Positions 21,833-32,549 of a DNA stretch of 64,000 nucleotides are shown in pieces. Where the stretch lies: NCBI GenBank assembly GCA_949825045.1, contig OX463827.1, positions 6,656,501 to 6,720,500 on the forward strand. The letters are read 5' to 3'. Every line of letters starts with the position of its first letter. The stretch's first letter is position 1. The DNA is from Argyresthia goedartella (lineage: Eukaryota; Arthropoda; Insecta; Lepidoptera; Argyresthiidae). Both the position numbers and the translations under genes were made by a program. The notes under the pieces are model-generated. The model was given only the letters and a program-made list of their open reading frames with translations, did no database searches and was not told where the DNA came from.

Positions 21833-21925
21833 TTGGCGAATCTAAATCCTCTAACGGTGTCAAAGCCATCGACGTTACCAACTCCCGACATTCGGAACCA
21901 AGCTCCACGTGGGATGCCTCTGGAC
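21833..21925 (-). CDS. candidate orphan exon (93 nt)
   Basis: On the minus strand a 93-nt segment lies between a good acceptor (ttgttaacag, 21926-21935) and a strong donor (GTGAGT, 21827-21832). Two frames stay open. One reads SRGIPRGAWFRMSGVGNVDG and ends DTVRGFRFA; the other begins PEASHVELGSECRELVTSMA. I recognise neither. The orientation matches the ORP9-like gene, but its length (a multiple of 3) cannot by itself provide the phase change that gene needs between 33379 and 19957. It may belong to that gene, to another gene, or be spurious. Confidence 0.3.
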
Positions 21926-22087
21926 CTGTTAACAATCAACAACGTAATATTCACAAGCTGCCACTAAATGAAGAAGACTTCACCCTAAAACATACTTAAC
22001 TAGTGGTTCTGTGAGGACAGTAGACCTAGTAGACCGCGCTTGTTTTAAATTTCAAGCTTGTAAATATTAAATTAATAATTATATATA

Positions 22088-22124
22088 AAAATTCTAATAG
22101 TACTAGAAGTACTATTAGAATTTT
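22088..22124. repeat. perfect 17-bp inverted repeat
   Basis: aaaattctaatagtact, 3-bp loop (aga), then the exact reverse complement. Confidence 0.9.
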
Positions 22125-22231
22125 GTTGATTGATAAATGAGTCAGTCGTGACAAAATGACGGAAATTTGAACGGCTGTCGTTTCCAATCTATTGGTTAAA
22201 ATTTAATGAATTTGTGAATTTGCCTATATAA

Positions 22232-22440
22232 ACTGTGGCCTAAGGCAAGATCCAAGGACGCAGAAGACCTGGTCGCCCACGTACATCCTGGCTCCAAAAT
22301 CTGAGAGAGTGGTTCGGGATGAACACAACATCCCTTTTCCGAGCGGTAGTATCCCGTGAGAAGATCGCCGTAATGGTCGCCAACCTCCGATAGGAGATGG
22401 CACCCGAAGAGAAGAAGAAGAAGAAGAAACTGTGGCCTGT
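22232..22440 (+). pseudogene. LINE C-terminal end with GAA-rich tail
   Basis: The plus frame reads GRRRPGRPRTSWLQNLREWF and then SREKIAVMVANLR before a stop at about 22390, followed by (GAA)n. 'GR.RTSWL.N...W' with a terminal 'VANLR/Q' is the usual C-terminal signature of abundant RTE/Jockey-type LINEs in insects. Only the last ~50 codons are here, so it is a 5'-truncated dead copy. Confidence 0.6.
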
Positions 22441-23244
22441 TAGTCTCAGAAAAATCAGGTGTCTAACTTTATCTACAATTTAGTTACATGGGGGTCGAAA
22501 ATACCCAGAATATAATTGGACTGCACCCGAAGAGAATATAATCGGACCGCACCCGAGGCAACACGTCAAAAACAGCTGTGCTGTATTTTAACTAAATTAA
22601 TTTGTATAAATCCGACTACTTGTGTTAATATAGTGTTAAATGTTTGTTAACTAATAGTGTGCCAGTGCTAAATGTGGACAGAATTGTAATTGTGATAAAA
22701 TAATCGATCACGGACCAAAAGACAAAGGACGATTCAAACTGCCAACGGAAAAAGCCCGGGGTGTATTGCTTTCTATTATTAATATTTTACAAGTATACAA
22801 CTTGAACCTTAAATATATTATTAGGCAATACAAAATACACTACATACTGCTCAACTCTCACTATTGTGAGAAAAGTCCATCCTCACATCGCGGCGTCTTT
22901 GTTTTGTCTCTTAGAACTTGACAATCTGTGGAAGTACTTTTGACGATAAAACTTTTAGCGGTTCACTCATATTTATTACACGATATGCAAAAGTGCACTG
23001 ATAGGTCAGACCTTGGCTGGCTTCGTGTAAATATAGTGTAAGTTTGAAGCGAATTCTAGAGACATATTAGGTCCTCACTTCACAGCTGATCAGCGCTTGC
23101 TTAGTGTTAGATAATTAAGTCTAACTTCCATTAATTCAGGACGTTTATATTGTTAACATATACTTACTTAAGTAAGAAGTTAATTGAATCTTGACTAACT
23201 TTGACTCAGAATAGCTAAATAGGGAAATAGAAACTATCATATTA
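22441..23244. other. no recognisable feature
   Basis: No repeat or splice-bounded exon could be assigned before the coiled-coil pseudogene. Confidence 0.4.
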
Positions 23245-23328
23245 GTGCTACAGTTACGTACTGCAAGTTTATTACTTTTGTTTTATTTTATTGTTGTTCA
23301 GAGCAAGCATTTTTTTATTTTATTTCCA

Positions 23329-23753
23329 GGCATGGCATTCTCCACCGTAACTACGCGGAGAATGCATGCAGAGCAGAGACATTCAAAACTGCAGCAACAA
23401 TTAACCGAGGCAGAAGAATTAAACCACAGGCTTCTGGAAGAGCGTAAAGAAAGTTATTTTGAAATAATAAGCTTGAAAGCCAAGAACTCACAACTAAGAG
23501 ATAGTGTGTATTCCTTGCGAGAACACACGAGGAGTCGCAAAATGAGATTCAACGATTAGCAAAATTAGTGGAATCTTTTGTCACCCTGCGCACTGACCTT
23601 GCTTCTGCTTGTGATCGTAGTAAATTCGTCCAATACCAACTCAATGAGGCAAACTTGAAGTTGACTGATATGTGCATAGAAAAAGAATACAACGAATCTT
23701 ACCACATTACCTCTATCTAACAAGAACTAGAAGTAGCCAACCTAAGCACTATC
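23329..23753 (+). pseudogene. coiled-coil protein pseudogene, 5' part
   Basis: Starts with an ATG just after an acceptor-like sequence (ttatttccag). The frame MAFSTVTTRRMHAEQRHSKL runs into a heptad-rich stretch (LQQQLTEAEELNHRLLEE, then IISLKAKNSQLRDSVYSL). A frameshift at about 23520 moves it to THEESQNEIQRLAKLVESF through YQLNEANLKLTDM, and a stop follows SYHITSI. The coiled-coil pattern and the lysine/arginine-rich tail of the second part (28858-29341) belong together: a hAT element lies between them, flanked by a duplicated 8-mer. The short N-terminal coiled coil plus basic C-terminus is loosely shugoshin-like, but this is a guess and not recognition. Confidence 0.5.
23746..23753. repeat. 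hAT target-site duplication, left
   Basis: gcactatc, identical to 28850-28857. It marks where the element entered the coiled-coil pseudogene. Confidence 0.9.
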
Positions 23754-23908
23754 CAGTGGCGTAGCGTGCCTTGTCGGGGCCCCGTATAAAATTTTTTTTG
23801 GGGCCCTTATATGGAGGTAAAGATTTTTCACAAAAGAAAAAAAAATATTGTGAGAAGTAATATTTATTTATCACATAATTTACCCATTTTACAAATAAAA
23901 ATCGAATT

Positions 23909-25341
23909 TTAAATATACACTCTCCTTGCCTTTTTATCGGCAAACTGATTTATTAAATCATTTATGGCTGATGATGATTTTAGTTTTTCTAAAGTTTCTG
24001 CCTCTATGGACAATAGTGAGATGTCTGACAGCCGTTCTTGTCCCATCGAAGTTCTTAAGTAATTTTTTATTAGTTTTAATTTTGAAAAACTTCTTTCTGC
24101 CGTTGCGGTTGTAACTGGAAGGGTCAAGAATAAAAAGCATGCTGTGATTACCTCGGGAAAACTGGATGCAAGACTATTGAACTTTACTAGCAATAATTCA
24201 ATGAGTTCTTTAATGGAATAAATTTTTTTAATTTCAGAATTTAAGCATGTTTTTAGAGCCTTTAATTGGTCACAAAGATTAAGTGAGATGTCTTTACTGT
24301 ATTTAGCAGACAGTTTTCCGGAAGCGTTTAATATCTCTTCGCTTGAAGAAGATAGGAGTTTCTCCGGTTGTAATATTTCGAATATACTACTCAGGTTGCA
24401 AAGGCTCTGAAATCTTTCTTTAGTTTGAGAAATTAATATATCTAAACAGCAATAGTATACATTGACTTTGAAATAAGATTCCGGGTCGGAAATTCTCTCA
24501 TCTTGTGATAACTCATCAAAAAAACGCTTCGTTATCTTTCGCCTACTGTTTTTAAAAACAGTTGTTACCCCCCACTTTTTTGCTAAATCTTTGGATTCAT
24601 TTAGCAAACTATTAAATGAATTCTGATTTCTTAATTGGCACAGTCTATTTAAAAGATTACTTAATAAAATACTAGATTTCTGTAAGTCATTATTTTCATG
24701 CTGTAGAGCTTTAGAAACAGGATTAATAATTTCATATAGTGAAGAAAAAAATGTAACGAGCACTAAGAAATCAAAACTCTCTAAAATATTAATTATACTT
24801 TTACATTCTTCACGTTCATCTTTTTTATTTGAAATTAAATTTAGTTGGTACAAAGTTTTCATGATTAGTAAAAAAAATTTCTTTACTGCTAATAAAGCGT
24901 CGTACCTAGAAGACCATCTGGTAGGACATACCTTTTTAAGGGTAATCAAATATTTTTCAGATGAATCGTCACTTAGCATAGCCCAGCGTTTTATACTATT
25001 GCCAAAAAAAGTATATATTTTTTCTAAATTATCGAAAAAAGTCGATACTTCACGAACATGTCTCGCAGCATCGTTCAAAACCAAGTTTAAAGCGTGCGCA
25101 GCACAATGAACATAATCGGCATTTGGAGCATGCTCTTTTATTAGGGTTTGTAATCCACCATACACACCCGACATAACATTTGCTCCATCGTATCCCTGTC
25201 CTCTACATTTAGTCAAATCAATTCCATATTCTTCAGTCAAATTAAAAATGACAGTTTTCAGACCTGCAGCACTGCAATCGGTTACTGCTATGAATCCTAA
25301 AAAGGACTCACAGATTTTTATTTCTTTAGGCACATTATCAT

Positions 25342-25389
<48 letters not shown>

Positions 25390-27807
25390 TATACAATTAC
25401 GATGTACAACATTACAGGTATACACCCAATGCGCTGTACAAAGTCTAATAGTTATACAATGTCAGAATCAATTTAGTTATGTCGATTTCACAGGTAGGGA
25501 ACAAAGGGTACAAATTCGTAGAAAATACTACATATCAAATCACATTAAACATTAACTTTAGGTCAAATTCAAATAGCATTAAACATTATTAGGTATGTCA
25601 AGGGTACTAAATTAAAATGTCAATGCAAAAAATAATAATAATAATATTTCTAAGACAACACTTTCACTCCTTCATCTCGCAGAACCTGCCACATTCTCGC
25701 ACAATATGCCTCCACTCATCACCAAACAGATCAGTCAGTGGTGCAGCAGCCAGCAGAGCATTGAGGCTATCCCGCGCCCTCACCAGTGGAGACTGCTGGC
25801 GCGCCACCGTGCGGTACGTGCCGCCCGCTAACAGCTGGTGCCTACGCGCGCGGAGATAACTGTCGGGCACGTATAGCGCGCATACCGTACCGACAAGCGC
25901 GACACAGTCACTGTCGCCTCGCAACAATCGACACACAGTCAGAAGCTGCTCGGTGTTACGTCTGACCTCTAGTGAGTTGTATCCGAGCATACCCAATATA
26001 AAAGCGGATGGATAAAGATAAGGGTAGTATCCAAATTTCCGCTTATATAGGTATCGTAGGAAAGCTTTGTGTACCTTCTCGAGCAAAAGTATGTAGGAGC
26101 TTTCATGCGGATTCCAAACCACCGAGCTAGATTCAAGTTTGTGTAGAATCATCATTTTCTGTAACCGAGATATATCGAAAAACTACAGATAGTTGGTCAA
26201 TTTTTGACAAGTCTTGTGTTGTATCCAGAATTATTGTCAGAAATGGAGCTTTTTTAATTTCTGAGATAATACTGTTCCTAACGTTAGTACCAAGCAAACT
26301 AATAATTTCGTTTTGAATCGTAGGGCTTAAATAATTTATTTCACCTTTCGGTTTTAGAAAAAGTTCTTTTAAAGTTGCATCATAGTTAGATAGCAGACGT
26401 GGAATTGCCATAAAATTGCCAGAATCAAAATCATGCCCCCTCAAAGGTAGATTACAAGAAACTAAAGTAATTATAACATTAATTATACGATGCAGTGCAT
26501 CTCTCCAGAATGTAATATTACTATCGATTTCACTTTTCAATAGAGTATCGATGGTATTTCCTTGCAACCAATTATTATAAGAGAGTGAGGCACTAATATG
26601 CTGCGGTGACTTTTCATGGTCAAGAATAGTTTGTGTGAAATTGCTTCTAACCGAAACACCGTTAACCCAAGCAGAGGAGTACGATTTGTTTTGACGATCT
26701 GCTAATAACCAACAGAAGTGACAGTACGGTTTGTTTAAAACGTTAGAATAACATAACCATGGTCTTATAATTTTTATGCCTGCCTGATTGAAATATGAAT
26801 AATAATAAGCTGAAAAAGGTCGGTTATTTTCTGAAACTTTTGGAAATGGTCCTTGTGGTTTAAATGGACCCAATTTAAAAATTATTTTTCGTTCGCATTC
26901 AGTTAAATTGTCACTAAAATTTCCTCTATCTGATGAAATTATATTACAATCTGCATTATCTGCAGATATATCAGAATCGTTGACTTGGGGTTCCTCGATT
27001 TCTGGATGGACATCCGATAAAGTATGTGCTTGGCTTTCTTCTATTTCCGGATGGATATGTGACGAAGAACATGCTTCAGAAGAATCTAAAAATAAACGAG
27101 TAATTGTTAAAAAATAAATACGAATGCTTTGATACTAAACTAAAAAGAGTTATATATAAATAAATAACGTTACTAAGGGTCACAGTTAGAGAGTGTTCAG
27201 TTCAGACGCACACAGATTCTACGCGGATTGTGCTCGTACCTATTAGTAGATACAAAATCACCTGCAGCCCGTCCGTGCATTACTATACACCTGCGTGCTA
27301 TTTAAACGCAGCGCGTAGTGTAGTGGCCATACAAAACGAGAACCCGAAAGCGAGTCTGCACATCTGAAGTTCTCAACACGCAATTAACGATACGATACGG
27401 ACTGATAAACAAACAACAAAACAAATCGATCCTATAGATAAGTTAGAATTTTGTTTTTTTTAATCAAGGCACGGAACCCTAAAAACAGTATAATTGTGAT
27501 TTTTTTTTAATCAAGGCACGGAACCCTAAAAACAGTATAATTGTGAAAATCGAGGGGGGAGACAACTTTTTGTGACGGACAGATGGACAGACCGAAATTA
27601 AAAGATTTCCTTGTTTATCACTACGGGCCCCTAATAAATGGGTTGGGTAGTAGTGTAGTACTTACCTTTCCAATCTAAATCACTCACAGTATCTTGTCTC
27701 TGAAAAAATGAAGAAATTTTGGGCACTTTTTTTATAACCTCGTCCCTTTTCTGTTTAATTTTTCTTTTCTCAGCGCCGCTGGGATAATCTCTTTTCCTTT
27801 CACTCAT
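23909..27807 (-). CDS. hAT transposase (ZMYM1-like, TTF-type zinc finger), interrupted by a LINE
   Basis: Proposed model: exon 1 is 27807-27666 (start MSERKRDYPSGAEKRK, donor G|GTAAGT). Exon 2 runs from 27085 (acceptor tttttag) to the stop at 23909 and is split by a LINE at 25343-26150. Leaving out the LINE and one copy of its 6-bp target duplication gives 2505 nt, exactly 835 codons. Domains: acidic N-terminus; TTF-type zinc finger (KPYCHFCWLLADR ... DHEKSPQHISAS); first catalytic Asp region (FLTIILDTTQDLSKIDQLSV); the GQGYDGANVMSG and HCAAHALNLV motifs; and the C-terminal hAT dimerisation block (LPVTTATAERSFSKLKLIKN). It would cut and paste its own ends in the nucleus. The LINE separates the catalytic-Asp region from GQGYDGA, so this copy should not make full transposase. 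Apart from the insertion the frame is intact, suggesting recent activity of the family. Confidence 0.85.
25343..26150 (-). mobile_element. 5'-truncated Jockey-like LINE inside the hAT transposase
   Basis: The minus-strand frame ILHKLESSSVVWNPHESSYI continues through RRNTEQLLTVCRLLRGD to CEMKE and a stop at 25664, the C-terminal part of a Jockey/CR1-type reverse-transcriptase protein. A 3' UTR and a long (AAAT)n tail (TTTA repeats, 25343-25388 on the plus strand) follow. It is flanked by the 6-mer atcatt at 25337-25342 and 26151-26156. Only about 160 codons remain, so it is a dead-on-arrival insertion. Confidence 0.85.
27452..27545. repeat. 2 x ~48 bp duplication of a repeat-A end
   Basis: The segment 'ttttaatcaaggcacggaac ... 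cagtataattgtga' occurs twice in a row within the transposase intron. 'cacggaaccctaaaaa' is the end of repeat family A. Confidence 0.7.
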
Positions 27808-28849
27808 TTCTTTTACAAATCGTTACTAATACTGCTAAACCAGAAGAAAAATATTGTTTGTACTGAATTACAATGTAATGCACATTTATATAAAGCGCGT
27901 AAATAAACAGTGCACTGCACTCCGTGGTTTAACATCCAATGCAAAGTACAACAACGTACACGTATACTCGGCGCCACGACTAAAGAGCTTTGTCCTTGAA
28001 TGCGCAGTAGTCACTTTTCACAAGTGTTTGGCGCGGGGAAGTGAGGAGCGACGGGGGCGGTAGTCAGCGCCGGCACCTGATTCGTTGATCAGTCGCTTCC
28101 CGATGCCCGCACCGAAAGCACGTCTCGAAGCTTCTTGAGTACAGTCGCATACAATATTACCCAACGTTATCTTTCGCCCCGGTCGAATTACAAATTATTA
28201 GTCAGCGGGAAGAAAAGAGTGTGCAGGACTATTACTACAAGTATCTATATTCACTAGGCCCTAGTGACTAGGGGCATTCTATGCTAGGGGGTTATTTATA
28301 TATAGGTTTCAACCTTGACGTTAACAAATGTTGTCAATAGAGAGTACCTATAGTTTATTTGACACAAAGTCCATTATTTACATCGGCTAATATCCCAATC
28401 AACAAAATATCAAACAGAGAAAAAATAGAAGTGAAGAAAGTCCTGAACACTCATTCCTTCACACTAACCCTAAAAACGCACTTCGGAATTATGCCGCGAC
28501 TGTACACATGCGCAGTAATCCCCGCCAGTTTCTCCGAGAGCTCTTTATTCGTGGCGCCGAGTGTACATCGCGATATCGATGAAGGATTCCCGGGGATTCC
28601 CCGCTGAGTTGAAGATGAAGTAAGTAAAACGGGGAAGTCCCGCAGCCCGCCATAACGATGTAGTGTTGCCAACTTTTGAACGCACGCTTAAGGCGGGAAA
28701 AAAACGAATTGCTTTATAGAATTTTGTCATTTGTAAAATAAAATAAATTAGAAAGTTTTTATTCTTTTTCCTTACACACTTTGGGGGCCCCCGTGGCCCG
28801 GGGGCCCCGTATAATTGATACGGCAAATACGGCAGTAGCTACGCCCCTG

Positions 28850-28857
28850 GCACTATC
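28850..28857. repeat. hAT target-site duplication, right
   Basis: gcactatc, identical to 23746-23753. Confidence 0.9.
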
Positions 28858-29341
28858 CTTCATGCAGACAATCAGCAGAAAAATTAAAACATATTGGAAA
28901 TTAAATAAATTTATGAAGAAAACTAGAGGGAATGTAAAACCACTAAAATTAGCCTTGAGACGGCAACGGCAAGAATTTCCTTTGTGCAAGAGCCCCGGGG
29001 AAAAAATTTAGCTTTACAGTCAGACCTCCAAGATGCTCGAATAACAATCCAGCATCTACGTGATCTCCTGACAAACAAATGCACTACAATGTTATGCCAA
29101 AGAACGAGTCAGTTAGCCGAACTCAGAGCCGCGACGTCTGAGTTAGTTCAGCTACAACGCCAGAACGCGGTATTGGTAGGCTTTCAATTGAGGATGAGGA
29201 GAATGAGACAATCAAGAAGGAGGAGCCCACGTCACAAACTCTGGTCTTGACCCCCTCAACGTGAGTGTTGCAGCGTCCACTGCTGTCCCGACCAAGAAAC
29301 AGCGTCGCCGTCGTCGAGGAGGAGGCTCCTCGCAGCTCAAA
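28858..29341 (+). pseudogene. coiled-coil protein pseudogene, 3' part
   Basis: Continues the plus-strand gene interrupted at 23753. After a decayed stretch with stops (about 28870-28990) the frame reads LALQSDLQDARITIQHLRDL, then TSQLAELRAATSELVQLQ (leucine heptads). A frameshift at about 29190-29245 leads to VSVAASTAVPTKKQRRRRRG and SSQLKSAMSV before a stop. The basic tail could be a nuclear localisation signal. The gene is not identified. Multiple stops and shifts, independent of the transposon, show it was dead before or soon after the insertion. Confidence 0.5.
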
Positions 29342-29617
29342 AGCGCGATGAGTGTGTGACCAGGTTAAAGGGGCTGCGCTCGCACAGAGGGCGAACGGCG
29401 AGGGCGAGGAGTCCGCCTTATGTGGGAGCGCAGGGCCCCTAACTGGCATAATTACCTCTATAAAGTGTTTATAAATCTCACCAGTTTTGATATGCGACTG
29501 TAGAGACAAGTTCGAAGGCCCTTGATATATGCCATTTATGGGATTAACGGTATTCTGCGAACAAAATACATGTATTAGAACAGATATTGACGATACAAAA
29601 ACGTTATTATAAAAGAT
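29342..29617. other. GC-richer flank, no feature
   Basis: Follows the pseudogene stop. No repeat or exon recognised. Confidence 0.4.
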
Positions 29618-29626
29618 GTTATTATT

Positions 29627-29867
29627 GCTTCGTGGTTTAGTTGGTTTCCCGCTTGCTTCTCACTCAGGAGGTGCATACTGGCCATGTAACAATGATATCA
29701 GTAATATATCTTAAGTACATTACACGGAAGTTCTAACGGTGATGGAAAGCATCGTGAGGAAACCTTCAATTTGCATAGCTGGATGGATGGAGTATAGAAT
29801 AACTGGCCAAAAGTGACAGTTGTGCCTCTGCCAGCCCTTATGAGAAAAGGCGTGACGCTACGTTATC
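29627..29867 (+). mobile_element. tRNA-headed SINE (second type) with 9-bp target duplication
   Basis: The head 'gcttcgtggtttagttggtt' and the body 'gcatcgtgaggaaacctt' with 'cagttgtgcctctgcc' near the end match the general plan of lepidopteran SINEs as I remember them. It is bounded by gttattatt at 29618-29626 and 29868-29876. Confidence 0.7.
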
Positions 29868-29876
29868 GTTATTATT

Positions 29877-30804
29877 AAAAACGTTACGTTTTTGTAGTTT
29901 CGGCGTGCAATGGACGGGTTCGTTGTCGTCACGTATGTACGGCGCGAGAGTTCAGTGCGATGTTGGCTTAGCTTGTAATGTCACCCCTCCCGTACCGAAA
30001 GATTACCTCAGGGAGCTACTAAGTAATGCGCTACGGATGTACCATGTATGTGTGTGAGAAGTGATAATAAATGAAAGCATACCTTAGCTATTTGAAGAAG
30101 CACTATGGAATGTTTTATATTATCCAACATTGTCTGAAAATAACAATACATTTGGTGATTAATTAAATTATGAATTATGAAACAACTTAGAAAACTTAGA
30201 AAAGTTCTAATGATAAGCTGAAATGACGAAAGAGTGATATTCTCGGATTGATACGTGGGCTGCGCCTAAGCGGGGAGTCCATGGGCCATGGTTAAAAAAT
30301 ACTTAGTACTTTTATTTTATTTTGTGAAATTTTAGGCTATTTTAAGAAACTAATCTGAATATTTCGGTTTATTTTTTTATAATTTTTAAAATAACACCCC
30401 TCGCGTCACTTGCTCAGTTTTGGAACACTTATTTGAATTGGTTGTTTCCGATTATAAAAACTAAAAAAAACTGTAATAACAATATTTGTTTATGTTCCGA
30501 CTGACATCTGCGTTATCGACTGACAGGAAAAATTTTGATACGTGAAAGTTTTACAGAAAAGCCAACTTAACGGCGAAGGGAATTTAAACAAACTCTGTAG
30601 AGGGCAAATGAAGTAAATTATGTTTTGTATGGATATTTCAGTAATCCTGTATTTTTTTTGTTGTGGATAACGTAATTTCGTTATAAACACAATCTCGAAA
30701 TGGTTTTCTCAGTTAATTTGAATTTTGAATTTTCTTTACATGGCCCACTGTGCTTATACTACGCCTACGTGGAAGAGCTTTGTTTGATTAGTTTGTATAC
30801 TCGG
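29877..30804. other. intronic, no recognisable feature
   Basis: AT-rich stretch inside the ORP9-like gene span. No exon-like segment seen. Confidence 0.4.
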
Positions 30805-31438
30805 TCAGGTGCGGGTCGGACTCTATCACGTAGGTTCCGTACCATCACAAAAGCAATGTCCCAACTAAAGTACAAATAAATTGCACCACCGACGGCGTTA
30901 AGACTCGTTGTGAAAAATTGCGATAATATTAAAACACTTCTCTTGTATGGGGGATTTTGAAACTAGTTTCTTGCTTGGAGAACCTCTTTGATTCATGCAA
31001 TATCGAAATGTTAAATTGCACATCAAAAATACTGATTTGCACAGCAAATATCAGGGAAAAATGCTGCGGTAGCTTAGTTTAATGTGAAGGGGGTGAGCAA
31101 AGCGAAGCCCCCTTTATCCTTCGTGTTAAGTTGAACATGCAAGAACAACAAAAAATACTTAAAACATACTTGAGTACACATAAAAAGTGTTTTTGCCGAT
31201 TATTTTTTGCTGTGCAAATCAGTATTTTTGATGTGCGATTAAATACTAGCCGCTCTTTATTTGTTGCTGTAGCGGCAATAGGTATACCATTCTGTGAAAA
31301 TTTCTACTCTCTACATGTTACGGTTAATCAGATGGAGCCCGCCATTGTCAGACGGACGAGCGGACAGACATACGGACTGACAGACAGACGGACAGCGGAG
31401 GCCTAGTAACAGGGTCCTCGGAACGGAACCCTAAAAAG
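30805..31438 (-). repeat. interspersed repeat family A, diverged, carrying a nested hairpin element
   Basis: Begins 'cggtcaggtgcgggtcggac' and 'ggttccgtaccat', and ends with (GGAC)n and 'ggaacggaaccctaaaaa'. Between them the family's 'gttgctgtagcggcaatagg' appears only after the foreign hairpin element at 31018-31236. Confidence 0.65.
31018..31236. mobile_element. hairpin element with family C core, copy 2
   Basis: Perfect 31-bp inverted repeats at 31018-31048 and 31206-31236 (beginning gcacatcaaaaatactgatt). Between them is the family C core in reverse orientation: 'aaatatcagggaaaaatgct', 'gcggtagctta', 'gaagggggtgagcaaagcga', 'gttgaacatgcaagaac'. The arms share nothing with those of copies 1 and 3, although core and inner flanks align. 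Confidence 0.75.
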
Positions 31439-32228
31439 CGGTAACAGAGTGGTAGCCAAGGGGCGCGATAAGTGGGTAAACCACCTGCCCTGCGCTTGCC
31501 ATGATAAATTTCGTACCACTTCCTAATTCAACAAATTCCCATTTCGACAACTTTCCAATTCGATAAGTTCCCATTTGGACCACTTCCAATTTCGACAATT
31601 TTTTATTTACATTTAACCTTGTGGGACCAATCAGAGAAGGATAAAACCGGGTTAACGTAGTGAAAGGTTAAATGAGTATTCACCCCCGACTTACAGCCGA
31701 ATAGTTGTCGAAATGTTTAGTTGTCGAATTGGTAAGTAGTAAAAACTGGAACATGTCATTATGAATCTTGTCATAATGGGAAATTGTAGAATTAGCACAA
31801 ACATGACAGCTGTCCGAAAGTTGTCGACCCGGAAGGGGAAGTGGTTGAAGTGGACCTAAAGTATCAAGACGACGGGATCTCGCTGGATGCAGTTGGCGCA
31901 GGACCATGAAGATTGATGCTATAGAGAAGCGACATGTACCCAACAGTGGGTCCTTGTGTGAGTGTGATGGATTTCTGTACTCACATTGGAATGTTCTAAT
32001 ATCACTTGTCCTTTCGCCTTCTCTTCGGGTTCCGTCAACTCTGAGACGCGTGTGGTCATTTTCTGCAAAAAGAAGGACATTACTTGGTTATAATCAAGAA
32101 CCTGTAACCGAACTAAAATAAAAAATGCACAAAGTGCATCGTCAATTCAAATAACCGAAATATTTGAGATTATCAAATAATTTAAAACTACACACACACA
32201 AAAGCTGAACACAATACTAAACAAATAA
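31439..32228. other. intronic, no confident feature
   Basis: At 31500-31750 there are several variants of 'aattcgacaa(c/g)tt ... cccatttcgac' (a short degenerate local repeat). The 87-codon minus frame at 31680-31943 has no family motif. Confidence 0.35.
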
Positions 32229-32352
32229 ACCGCCCCAGGACATGCCCGACCCAAAGGTACCCATCACGCTGGCAGCATTACCGCGCTGCACGGCGAGTGA
32301 GATCCGTCGGATCAGGAACGCTCCCGAACGATTGTCAAAACCTCGGTCCCTC
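32229..32352 (-). pseudogene. retroelement protein C-terminal fragment (GNAASV family)
   Basis: The minus frame RRLRDRGFDNRSGAFLIRRI continues SLAVQRGNAASVMGTF to WGGLFV. The same protein end occurs at 40035-40240 (-) and a shorter one at 53225-53300 (+). Proteins ending '..QR(I/V)S.A.QRGNAASV.G..' recur in invertebrate retroelement-type sequences, but I cannot assign a clade. Confidence 0.55.
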
Positions 32353-32389
32353 AGCCGTCGATATATAATCAATATAGTCAAGATACGTT

Positions 32390-32505
32390 TAAATGCTTTG
32401 CTTGGTTTGCTGGAAATCTATTTTCAGAGATAAGCTCGCCTTTTACATGCATGTTATTTTAATGCAACTGGTAAAATGTTTGTGCGCAATAAAGAATCAT
32501 GAATG
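32390..32505 (+). mobile_element. LINE 3'-UTR fragment
   Basis: 'gataagctcgccttttacat ... caataaagaatcatgaat' resembles the 3' end of the LINE at 62199-62985 ('tataagctcgcctttgtaca ... caataaagaattatgaat'). No coding part remains. Confidence 0.5.
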
Positions 32506-32549
32506 CTTTTACTTTACGGGCCATGAGAGTGACAAGGACATTCAAGGCG

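Larger units (their letters stand above)
23754..28849 (-). mobile_element. complete hAT DNA transposon with 8-bp target duplication
   Basis: The ends are inverted: CAGTGGCGTAGC at 23754 and, read from the other end, CAGGGGCGTAGC at 28849. Both are followed by a GGGGCCCCGTAT motif. The flanking 8-mers gcactatc at 23746-23753 and 28850-28857 are identical, as expected for hAT elements. The element is 5096 bp including an 808-bp LINE inserted in its transposase gene (25343-26150). The transposase is on the minus strand. Its intron contains a duplicated 48-bp piece of repeat family A. Confidence 0.9.

Noticed and set aside
24861..25109. Plus-strand frames within the hAT element
   Set aside because: Shadows of the minus-strand transposase.
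28781..29011. Plus-strand 76-codon frame over the hAT right end
   Set aside because: It crosses the transposon boundary and target duplication, so it is a chance fusion frame.
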